Source of the DNA: Lewinellaceae bacterium SD302
GTDB lineage: Bacteria; Bacteroidota; Bacteroidia; Chitinophagales; Saprospiraceae
Direction: 5' to 3'
Assembly: GCA_002591745.1 (NCBI GenBank)
Contig: PDLQ01000009.1
Coordinates: 124,001 to 188,000 of the forward strand
Length of the DNA stretch: 64,000 nt
Position numbers and translations under genes: made by a program. Shown here piece by piece: positions 35,248-42,130 of the stretch (position 1 is the stretch's first letter; the number at the start of each line of letters is the position of its first letter). Under the pieces are notes generated by a model. It did no database searches, was not told where the DNA came from, and worked only from the letters and a program-made list of their open reading frames with translations.

Positions 35248-35451
35248 ATGACCTCCGATACGCTGATCCTCCTCGCCGTTTTATTACTGGCCTTTTGCAT
35301 CTACTACCCCATTGCCAAGATCGCCAAAAGCGATATGGCCGAACGCAACCGGGCCGGCCTCAGCTCTACGCCCATTCTCTACTTCCTGATGTTGCCGATC
35401 GTGGGGCCGCTGGTATACATGCTGGTACGGAAGAAGTTTTTACCGAAGTAG
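35248..35451 (+). CDS. Small PLDc_N-like membrane protein
   Basis: 67 codons from ATG 35248; the frame is open upstream but crosses the bcp gene. Two hydrophobic helices: about 5-22 (L-I-L-L-A-V-L-L-L-A-F-C-I-Y-Y) and about 43-60 (I-L-Y-F-L-M-L-P-I-V-G-P-L-V-Y-M-L). The L-P-I-V-G-P-L-V-Y segment is the pattern of the phospholipase D N-terminal membrane domain, often found as a stand-alone small protein of unknown role. Confidence 0.7.
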   Translation: MTSDTLILLAVLLLAFCIYYPIAKIAKSDMAERNRAGLSSTPILYFLMLPIVGPLVYMLVRKKFLPK

Positions 35452-35456
35452 TTCTG

Positions 35457-35614
35457 GACGCTCGTTTCTCGCTTTTAGACGGGCTTCGCCCTTTGGGAGA
35501 GCCGGAATTGAAGAACAATGCTTTCGGTTTCCGATTCCAGCTCCTCCAAAAGCGAGGCACGAGCGTCTAAAAGCCGCGCAGCGACGTCCAAAAGGGAGGC
35601 AAAGCCGAGTGTCC
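35457..35614. repeat. Dispersed repeat with inverted ends (copy A)
   Basis: Left end GACGCTCGTTTCTCGCTTTT (35458-35477) is nearly the reverse complement of 35548-35567. The right half, 35559-35614 (ACGAGCGTCTAAAAG, then CGCGCAG, GACGTCCA, GGAGGC and AAGCCGAG), matches the minus strand of 61125-61196 closely. It lies between the small membrane protein and the RND-type gene, with no ORF of its own. Confidence 0.7.
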
Positions 35615-35631
35615 TGAATGGCTCCGTCCGT

Positions 35632-37863
35632 CTAATCCAGCCACTTCAACAACAAAGGGATCAGCAGCAGATCACTCACTACCGCGCTGGCCAGGGTGAG
35701 ACTGATGAGCAGACCAATCGTTACGCTTGGCGGGTGAATGCTGAAGAGCATGACCAGAAAACCGAAGAACAGGACCAGACTGGTGAGGACGATCGCCTTT
35801 CCCGTCTCTTTGAAAGTGAGGTGAATGGCCTCCTCCACTGGCAGTCCTTTGTCCCGCGCCAGCTTGTATTTACTCAAAAAATGAATCGTGTCATCTACCG
35901 CAATGCCAAAAATAACGGCGAAAACGATACTGACGCCGGCCTCAAGCTCAATTCCTAAAAAGCCGATGGCCGCCCCGGCAATTAAAAGGGGAAACAAGTT
36001 GGGCACCAGGCTGATCAACAACATCTTCATACTGCGGAATAGCAGTGCCATCAGGCCACAGACAATGACCACCGCCAGGCCAAGCCCCTGCAACAGACTG
36101 GCCCGGATGTACTCGGCGTTCTTGTCGATGATCAGGCCGGTACCCGTTTGTTTGACTTCTACCAGACTGGAGTCAATGTTCTGTTCGATCCAGGCTTCGG
36201 TATTGGTCATAAAGACCTTGATACTGTCAGCTCCCAGATCACCCAGTCGGTTGGTGATCCGGGCTTTGGTGCGGTCGGGATTCATCAGGATTCCGGTGCT
36301 GAGCTGGGGCACCTTTTGCGCCAGTTGCCGGTAACGTTTAAAGGTGATGCTGTCACTCGGCAACACGTAGGCGTCCGGCCGGTTGTTGTTGAACATCTGA
36401 TTAATACTGCGGTAGACCGCCGTAATGCTGGCCGTACCCTGAATGAAGGGTTTTTCGCGTAAGTAATCTTCTAGTTCGCCAATCTCCTGCATGACGGCAA
36501 AATCATCGACCCGGTTTTCGCCCTTGGTCACTACGGCCAGTTCCAGGGGGCGAAAGCCGGCCAGTTCCCGCTCGAAGTAAAGAAAGTCGGCCGTGATTTT
36601 TTCTCCTTTGGGGAGGTTACTCTCGATCCGGTAATTGGTCGTGATCATGCTGATCCCCAAAACGCAAAGCAGCAATACCAGGCCCGCGCCGATCTTGATC
36701 ATTCCCGGACTGCGACGGGTAAACTGGTAGGCACTTTCCAATAGCCGGTCCCAGAATTTTTGCTGGCGGCCAATCTTTACGATCTGGTCCACACTCAGAA
36801 AGGACAGCAAAGAGGTGGTAAATAGTAGTACGGTCACGTAAGCAACCATAACACCGATGGCAGCGTTGATGCCAAAGTCCCGAATCGGATTGATCTTGCT
36901 GGTTATCAAAGTAGCAAAGCCGATGGCCGTCGTGATGCTGGTAAACAAAGTGGCCAGCCCGATCTCACGAATGGTCGTTTTGATGGCCGATTCCTTGTCG
37001 GCCCCGCCCCTTAGCTCGTCGATGTATTTAGACATTATATGAATCACATCGCTGGTGCCTACGATGATCATCAGCACGGGGTAAAGAGCTGCTATGGCAT
37101 TCAGTTCCCGGCCGGCAATCCCCAGCAGCCCCATGAATAGCAACAAGCCCAGACCGATACTCACCAGGGCCACGATGATGCCCAGCGGCCTGCGGAAGAT
37201 CAGAAACATGATCAGTGCCACCAACAGACCGGAAACCAGGGCGGAAACCGTCACTTCCCGAATCTGCATATCAACCATTTCCTGCTGAAAGTAAGCCGGG
37301 CCGAGGTAGTGGACGTCGTGAAAATCGTAATCGGCGGCCAACCCTTCCAGTCCGGTCATGAGCTCACGACTCTGGTCCAGGTTAATCAGACTGGGGGTCT
37401 TGATGGCAATCACCAGGGCGGTGGCGTCTTCGTTGATGAGGTTACCGACGAAGCGTTCGTCCTGCATCAATCGTTCGCGGTCTTGTTCGAATAATTCCGG
37501 CTGGTTGCGGTGGATGGCGGGGATGGTAGTGATGCCGAAGGGCGTCTTGACCGGATAACCGAATTGAGTCAACGACTGCACGGCTTCTACCTGCGCAAGA
37601 TTGCGGGTACTGAGGGCGAAATCGTGCGCCTTGTTCAGGAAGGTACTGTCAAAAATCCCTTCCGGTTCTTCCAGGGCAACGAGCATGAAGTTATCGTCTC
37701 CCTCGAACTCTTCAATGAACTCCAGGAAGAAAGCCAGATCCTCGTCTCCCCGGGGAAAGAACTGCTGAAAATCAAAGCTGAAATTGAGCCTGAAACAGCC
37801 GATCACCGCCACGACGGTAGCAATGGCGAAGGCAATGATGACGGGAAAGCGATACTTCTTCAT
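35632..37863 (-). CDS. RND-superfamily (MMPL/SSD type) transporter
   Basis: 743 codons from ATG 37863; a TTG at 37908 in frame is less likely. Two halves each begin with one helix, a large periplasmic domain (residues about 30-200 and 420-575) and five further helices. In the first, A-L-Y-P-V-L-M-I-I-V-G-T-S-D-V-I-H-I-M-S-K-Y matches the second, V-F-A-V-I-F-G-I-A-V-D-D-T-I-H-F-L-S-K-Y; in RND pumps the D-D pair here carries protons. The family exports lipids, hopanoids or hydrophobic compounds. No membrane-fusion or TolC partner is adjacent, as expected for this single-component group. One GCTACTTTG copy lies inside (36907 minus). Confidence 0.92.
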   Translation of the reverse strand: MKKYRFPVIIAFAIATVVAVIGCFRLNFSFDFQQFFPRGDEDLAFFLEFIEEFEGDDNFMLVALEEPEGIFDSTFLNKAHDFALSTRNLAQVEAVQSLTQFGYPVKTPFGITTIPAIHRNQPELFEQDRERLMQDERFVGNLINEDATALVIAIKTPSLINLDQSRELMTGLEGLAADYDFHDVHYLGPAYFQQEMVDMQIREVTVSALVSGLLVALIMFLIFRRPLGIIVALVSIGLGLLLFMGLLGIAGRELNAIAALYPVLMIIVGTSDVIHIMSKYIDELRGGADKESAIKTTIREIGLATLFTSITTAIGFATLITSKINPIRDFGINAAIGVMVAYVTVLLFTTSLLSFLSVDQIVKIGRQQKFWDRLLESAYQFTRRSPGMIKIGAGLVLLLCVLGISMITTNYRIESNLPKGEKITADFLYFERELAGFRPLELAVVTKGENRVDDFAVMQEIGELEDYLREKPFIQGTASITAVYRSINQMFNNNRPDAYVLPSDSITFKRYRQLAQKVPQLSTGILMNPDRTKARITNRLGDLGADSIKVFMTNTEAWIEQNIDSSLVEVKQTGTGLIIDKNAEYIRASLLQGLGLAVVIVCGLMALLFRSMKMLLISLVPNLFPLLIAGAAIGFLGIELEAGVSIVFAVIFGIAVDDTIHFLSKYKLARDKGLPVEEAIHLTFKETGKAIVLTSLVLFFGFLVMLFSIHPPSVTIGLLISLTLASAVVSDLLLIPLLLKWLD

Positions 37864-37985
37864 TCGGATTAGATCGGGTAGACCTAATCCTAAAGATCGG
37901 GGGGCCAAATAGTTCTCGTAAACGCAGCTTTTACGCCTGGCTTACAATTATTTTTTGGTCACCCCGAGCACACCAAAGTGTTTGT

Positions 37986-38390
37986 TTAACTATTGTAATC
38001 GCTCAATTCCACTACCTCGCGATCCATGAACTTAATAAGATCCAGGGTGGTAACGATGCCGATCAGTTTATCATCCTCACTAACCACGGGCAGGGCGTGA
38101 AAGCGATTGAGCGCAAAAACGCTGGCGGCGGTGCGAACGGTATCTTCCGTTTCCAGTTTGGCCATTCCGCTCGTCATAAGTTGTTTAACCGTTCCGTGAT
38201 CAGTGTCGTGAGCCTTGATGAAATCGGATTGACTAAGGATACCCCGGAGGCGGAAATCGTGGTCGACTACGGGCAGGTGATGGAAACTATTCCGGGTCAG
38301 CAACTCTTTAGCTTCGGCCAGAGGGGTGGAAGGATTGACCGTTACCAGATCGGTGGTCATAATGGATACTACTCGGGTGAGGGGATTCAT
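37986..38390 (-). CDS. Two-CBS-domain protein
   Basis: 134 codons consisting almost wholly of two CBS domains: I-M-T-T-D-L-V-T-V-N-P-S-T-P-L-A-E-A with H-H-L-P-V-V-D-H, and L-M-T-S-G-M-A-K-L-E-T-E-D-T-V with H-A-L-P-V-V-S-E and I-G-I-V-T-T-L-D-L. A CBS pair usually binds adenine nucleotides and regulates partner proteins. Without a fused effector domain its target is unknown. It is monocistronic, 122 bp from the RND-type gene. Confidence 0.93.
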   Translation of the reverse strand: MNPLTRVVSIMTTDLVTVNPSTPLAEAKELLTRNSFHHLPVVDHDFRLRGILSQSDFIKAHDTDHGTVKQLMTSGMAKLETEDTVRTAASVFALNRFHALPVVSEDDKLIGIVTTLDLIKFMDREVVELSDYNS

Positions 38391-38532
38391 AGTACTGTAT
38401 TGATTGATTAGGCTGCTAAATTATGGCCACCGTAAATCACACCTGATGATTCATACGCCATCAACGGATGATATATATCATTCAGGGGGAGCTCGTCGCC
38501 GGGCAGTTATTTCATCGGTATTCGTTCACCTT

Positions 38533-38685
38533 GCTACTTTGAAGTCAAACATACCTCCAGACTCCAGACTCCAGACTCCAGACTCCAGACTCCAGACTCC
38601 AGACTCCAGAAATTAAAACTTCATCCCGAACCACCTGGTGCTTGGCGACTGATTTTCCATTGCCGCTTCTTGACTTCAAAGTAGC
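38533..38685. repeat. Intergenic element bounded by inverted GCTACTTTGAAGTCA copies
   Basis: GCTACTTTGAAGTCA (38533-38547) and its exact reverse complement TGACTTCAAAGTAGC (38671-38685) frame 123 nt that contain a tandem (ACTCCAG) array. This is the most perfect of the motif pairs; the 15-bp ends match exactly. The two ends face each other and could base-pair in RNA or single-stranded DNA. It separates the divergent CBS gene and the hypothetical gene at 38795. Confidence 0.75.
38555..38609. repeat. Tandem heptamer (ACTCCAG)n
   Basis: Seven perfect copies of ACTCCAG (38561-38609) preceded by a partial CTCCAG (38555-38560). The unit length is 7 bp, so a copy change would shift any reading frame, but none is present here. 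It lies within the 9-mer-bounded element. Copy number likely varies between strains by slippage. Confidence 0.95.
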
Positions 38686-38794
38686 AATGCTCCTGGCCTT
38701 CATCCACTCTAATGCGTTTCAACACCTCACCCGGGCGAGAGCGGAAGTTAATTCTCTTTACGCTGTTTTCTGTGCTCTTGCGTATCTTTCCGCC

Positions 38795-39154
38795 ATGGCC
38801 AAGAACACCGAATGGATTCAGTTGCAGGAAGACCTACGCCCCCACCTGCCCAAACTCAGCCAGGCTGCCGATACGGTGGTGAACGAAGAAGTGAGTAATT
38901 ACCCCGTTTTCCTTACCTACGCGGCCACAGAAGACAAAGCCCTGCAACTGGGCATCCCCGTTTTTGTCGCCCCCACCGCCCGGGGCCGCGAATGGACCGT
39001 ACATGTTACCACCCTTGAAGAGTTGGCCACCAAGGGCATTGTGCTGCGGGAAAAGGTGGATGACTTCATCAAAATTTACAAAAGCAACGTGGGCCAGCTT
39101 TGCTTTTTGATCTACACCGAAGGGGAAGCCCGTTTTGGATTTTTGGCCCGTTAG
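38795..39154 (+). CDS. Conserved hypothetical cytoplasmic protein
   Basis: 119 codons from ATG 38795. The frame is open from 38642, but the earlier part overlaps the repeat element and its residues look non-protein-like; a TATCTTTC promoter-like box ends just before this ATG. The sequence begins A-K-N-T-E-W-I-Q-L-Q-E-D-L-R-P-H-L-P and continues as an alpha/beta protein with E-E-V-S-N-Y-P-V-F-L-T-Y and L-G-I-P-V-F-V-A. No signal peptide or membrane segment. Family not recognised. Confidence 0.75.
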   Translation: MAKNTEWIQLQEDLRPHLPKLSQAADTVVNEEVSNYPVFLTYAATEDKALQLGIPVFVAPTARGREWTVHVTTLEELATKGIVLREKVDDFIKIYKSNVGQLCFLIYTEGEARFGFLAR

Positions 39155-39215
39155 CCTGAGAACAATTAGAGTACCGAATACGCTAAGTTGATAGGTTTCA
39201 ACCCCCCAGCATCAA

Positions 39216-40640
39216 ATGTTTGGCCTTTTCACTAACAAGTCTGACAACCCCTCGTCATTGAAGGAACGTAGCCAACGTGCTTTCAATATTTTGTTGTTGG
39301 GATTTGGCTTGTTATTACTGGCGCTGTTTGGTGCCTGGCTGTCGCAGTACAACAACGCGAGAGCCGAAGACAATATCGCTACGGAACTGCTGGAACAGAG
39401 CCGTCTCGAAGAATTGCTCAGTAAGTTGCAACAAGCAGAATCTGCCCAACGTGGTTACCTGCTTACGAGCAACACTACTTACTTACGTCCTTTTCAGGAT
39501 GTAAGTAACCAGATTCCCCATCTGCTCGACCAGATTCAAAGCAAGGCGGATGAGTCCAATCTTTCAATGGCGAATATTCGGCGCCTGAGGTCTCTTACCA
39601 ATCGCAAAATGAGGGAGATGGCCGAGACGATTCGCCTTAAGGACAGCAACCGGGCCGAAGAAGCCATTGCGCTGGTCAACGAAGATATTGGCAAAGTACT
39701 GATGGATAGTATTCGGCTGGAGGTGGCCGCTCTTAGGTTAAGTGGCTTTAAAGCATACCGCAGGAACGACGTCATTGCCAAAAGGACCGAAAACTTCATC
39801 TTCGGGCTCGAACTATTATCGGTGGTTATTTTACTGATGATCCTTTATTATATTCACTCCGTCATTCAGTCTCTCTTTCTGAAAACCCAGGCGGCCAATG
39901 AAGAATTGAAAGCTCAAAGGGCCGCTCTGCGCGACAAGAACTCCCAGCTGGAACGCTTTGCCTACATCGCCTCTCATGACCTGAACGAGCCCTTGAGGAC
40001 CATCAGCAGTTTCGTGGATGTTTTTCACGAAGAGCAGGCCGATCGACTGGATAGCGAGGGAAAGCAATACCTCAACTTCATTCAAAAGGCAGCCGAACGG
40101 ATGCGTGGTTTAGTGAACGGGATGCTACAATTCGCCAGGATTGGCCGTTCCGGGCAGATGGTAGATATCGATGTCAATAAACTGATCCGAACTATTGCAA
40201 AAGACCTGTCGGTTTCGATTGAAAAAAACCGTGCTACGCTGGACTACGCTGAATTACCCGTCATTTCCGGCTATCGTACGGAGATACGCCAGCTCTTCCA
40301 GAACCTTATCCTCAATGCAATCAAATACAATGAGGGAACTCCTAACGTTAAAATCAGTTGCATTGAGCGAACATCCCACTGGGAATTTTGCGTTGCAGAC
40401 AACGGAATCGGGATTGCTCCCGACCACCAGGAGCGCATCTTCGGAATGTTTTCCCGGCTCCATCGTTCCGACGATTACCCCGGCCAGGGTATCGGTTTAG
40501 CCTTTTGTAAACGAATCGTGGAACTACATGGAGGTGAAATCTGGCTTGCGTCCCGGGAGGGCCAGGGCAGTGAGTTTTACTTTACGATAGCAAAAGACAA
40601 TTCCCATGTCACCCCAATTGAACAGTATCCTTCTAATTGA
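39216..40640 (+). CDS. CHASE3-domain sensor histidine kinase
   Basis: 474 codons. Helix 1 at about 24-45, a periplasmic CHASE3 domain (about 55-185; Q-Q-A-E-S-A-Q-R-G-Y-L-L-T), helix 2 at about 195-216, a coiled coil, then HisKA with S-H-D-L-N-E-P-L-R (phospho-accepting His254) and the HATPase domain (N-L-I-L-N-A-I-K-Y-N, D-N-G-I-G-I, G-Q-G-I-G-L-A-F-C). It autophosphorylates on His and passes phosphate to a response regulator, which is encoded immediately downstream with a 35-nt overlap. The ligand is unknown. Confidence 0.95.
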   Translation: MFGLFTNKSDNPSSLKERSQRAFNILLLGFGLLLLALFGAWLSQYNNARAEDNIATELLEQSRLEELLSKLQQAESAQRGYLLTSNTTYLRPFQDVSNQIPHLLDQIQSKADESNLSMANIRRLRSLTNRKMREMAETIRLKDSNRAEEAIALVNEDIGKVLMDSIRLEVAALRLSGFKAYRRNDVIAKRTENFIFGLELLSVVILLMILYYIHSVIQSLFLKTQAANEELKAQRAALRDKNSQLERFAYIASHDLNEPLRTISSFVDVFHEEQADRLDSEGKQYLNFIQKAAERMRGLVNGMLQFARIGRSGQMVDIDVNKLIRTIAKDLSVSIEKNRATLDYAELPVISGYRTEIRQLFQNLILNAIKYNEGTPNVKISCIERTSHWEFCVADNGIGIAPDHQERIFGMFSRLHRSDDYPGQGIGLAFCKRIVELHGGEIWLASREGQGSEFYFTIAKDNSHVTPIEQYPSN

Positions 40641-41037
40641 CGATTCCGCATCCGATAATTTCCTGACAACCCGGACAATTAATAAGACCGGTCTGTGCAA
40701 GAACGTGGTATCCACCACCGGTGGCCGGGAAGCTCTTGATTACCTATCCTGTGCCAAAGAAGGCAAATACCCCAACCCGGAACTTATTTTTCTCGACATC
40801 AATATGCCTGGCATGAACGGTTGGGAATTCCTGGAAGCCTATAATGAGTTGCCCGAGGAGATGCGCAATAGTATTGTCGTATGTATGCTTACCACAAACA
40901 TGAGCGAATCTGACCAGAGAAACTCAACCCGCTTTAATGTGCTGGATTCCTATACTGAGAAGCCGCTTACGGAGGCTAAGTTTATCCAACTCGTAGAGCA
41001 TCATTTTCAGGAGCGTTTCAATGGAAGTCCAAGCTAA
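40606..41037 (+). CDS. Single-domain response regulator
   Basis: 143 codons: one receiver domain without an output domain. L-L-I-D-D-S (9-14), phosphorylation site Asp64 in I-F-L-D-I-N-M-P-G-M-N-G, then L-T-T at about 95 and Lys in E-K-P-L complete the active site. It overlaps the kinase gene by 35 nt, so the two are translationally coupled. A lone receiver acts by protein contact or in a phosphorelay. Confidence 0.93.
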   Translation: MSPQLNSILLIDDSASDNFLTTRTINKTGLCKNVVSTTGGREALDYLSCAKEGKYPNPELIFLDINMPGMNGWEFLEAYNELPEEMRNSIVVCMLTTNMSESDQRNSTRFNVLDSYTEKPLTEAKFIQLVEHHFQERFNGSPS

Positions 41038-41260
41038 CCCTTAACTTGCCGGCTCATCATTTATTTATGTAAGGCCTTGAGTTTGTCTAAAGATACTCAT
41101 TGTCTAAAACTGGCTCTTTATGGTCCATATTTAGCTTCGCTGCTACTTAGTGGTCACCTTGGAAATAGTCAATTATTCCGATATCCCCCTATCCCCCACG
41201 CTTATCTGGATCAAAAGACAACTCGATTTTGACCAGACCCGGAAATCCCAACCAGCCCTT

Positions 41261-41725
41261 ATGATTTCAGAAGCCACCATCGACACCCAGGTCAACAGTC
41301 TTGACCCAGCTAATTTCGAAGCCGATCTGGCTGAATTCGCCGAGGCCCAGCCCCACTTGATGGATTACCTCACCAATGAGGAAAACGGAGCCTTCACCAC
41401 CGCCGAGCAGGAGCTATTGCTTTTCGCCGGCTTGGTTATTTACCGCAGCGTCGGCGCAGAAAATCCGGTGATCGAAATTATGGAGGGCCCACAGATCGCT
41501 GAACTGGAAGAAAAAAATTTCTCCTTGTTACAGGAGCAAAAAGCCAGGAGTTTTCGTGACCGTATAACCGTATTTTTCGATAAATCAGATCAGGAAGACC
41601 TACTCGCTTTTATCGAAGATCTTTTGTTGGACGAAGAAAATACTGACGTTACCGCCGAAGGGCGGGAGCCGCTGTTCATCAGCCTAAAAACGGTGATGGA
41701 CGTATTGCTTTTGGCGACATCTTAG
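41261..41725 (+). CDS. Hypothetical acidic cytoplasmic protein
   Basis: 154 codons from ATG 41261; the frame is open from a GTG at 41150, but ATG is preferred. The protein is helical and rich in E and D (F-E-A-D-L-A-E-F-A-E-A-Q-P-H, E-D-L-L-A-F-I-E-D-L-L-L-D-E-E-N), with no signal peptide, membrane helix or cysteine. I recognise no domain. Between the response regulator and this gene lie 223 bp with no other visible element. Confidence 0.7.
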   Translation: MISEATIDTQVNSLDPANFEADLAEFAEAQPHLMDYLTNEENGAFTTAEQELLLFAGLVIYRSVGAENPVIEIMEGPQIAELEEKNFSLLQEQKARSFRDRITVFFDKSDQEDLLAFIEDLLLDEENTDVTAEGREPLFISLKTVMDVLLLATS

Positions 41726-41751
41726 AAGGCCTGGAGCGATCAGCAGAACTA

Positions 41752-41908
41752 AGAGCTTGTTTGGATTTCTATTTCCTGAAAAACAAGCATTTATGAACCT
41801 GGCGTCACCAAAAATAGATCGCTTGACCCGCCAAGCTCACAATTTCATGGTATAGTCAGAGCCATAAATCATTGTTTTTCAGTTCATAGCAATTCCCAAA
41901 CAAGCTCT
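41752..41908. mobile_element. MITE-like element with long imperfect terminal inverted repeats
   Basis: A 157-bp stretch. Its two ends share AGAGCTTGTTTGG exactly (41752-41764, and inverted at 41896-41908), and the homology runs inward over about 44 bp on each side, including CTGAAAAACAA and ATTTATG (to about 41795; inverted from 41863). If the repeat begins at GAGCTTG, both flanks read TAA, compatible with a 3-bp target duplication of the IS5 kind. No transposase is present, so it would move in trans. The rest of the gap (41909-42130) holds two interleaved inverted repeats upstream of polA. Confidence 0.6.
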
Positions 41909-42130
41909 AATCTAACGTACTTTCCGGGTACGTATTCATTCGATTTTACCAAGTGTTGAGCGCAGACGATTTTGCATGAATAATCGAAGGTGTTTTGTTG
42001 TCAGAGCTTCAGGCTTTGATCCACGGACAGATACTCCCGGCAATGTCATTTTCACTAGGGTTTATCTGTCGGTAAAAATGACATCCGGTTCCTTAAGCAT
42101 TGCTACTTTGAAGTCCTTACCTTAGCCCGC

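Noticed and set aside
38555-38609. CRISPR array
   Set aside because: Unit is 7 bp with no spacers; no cas genes nearby.
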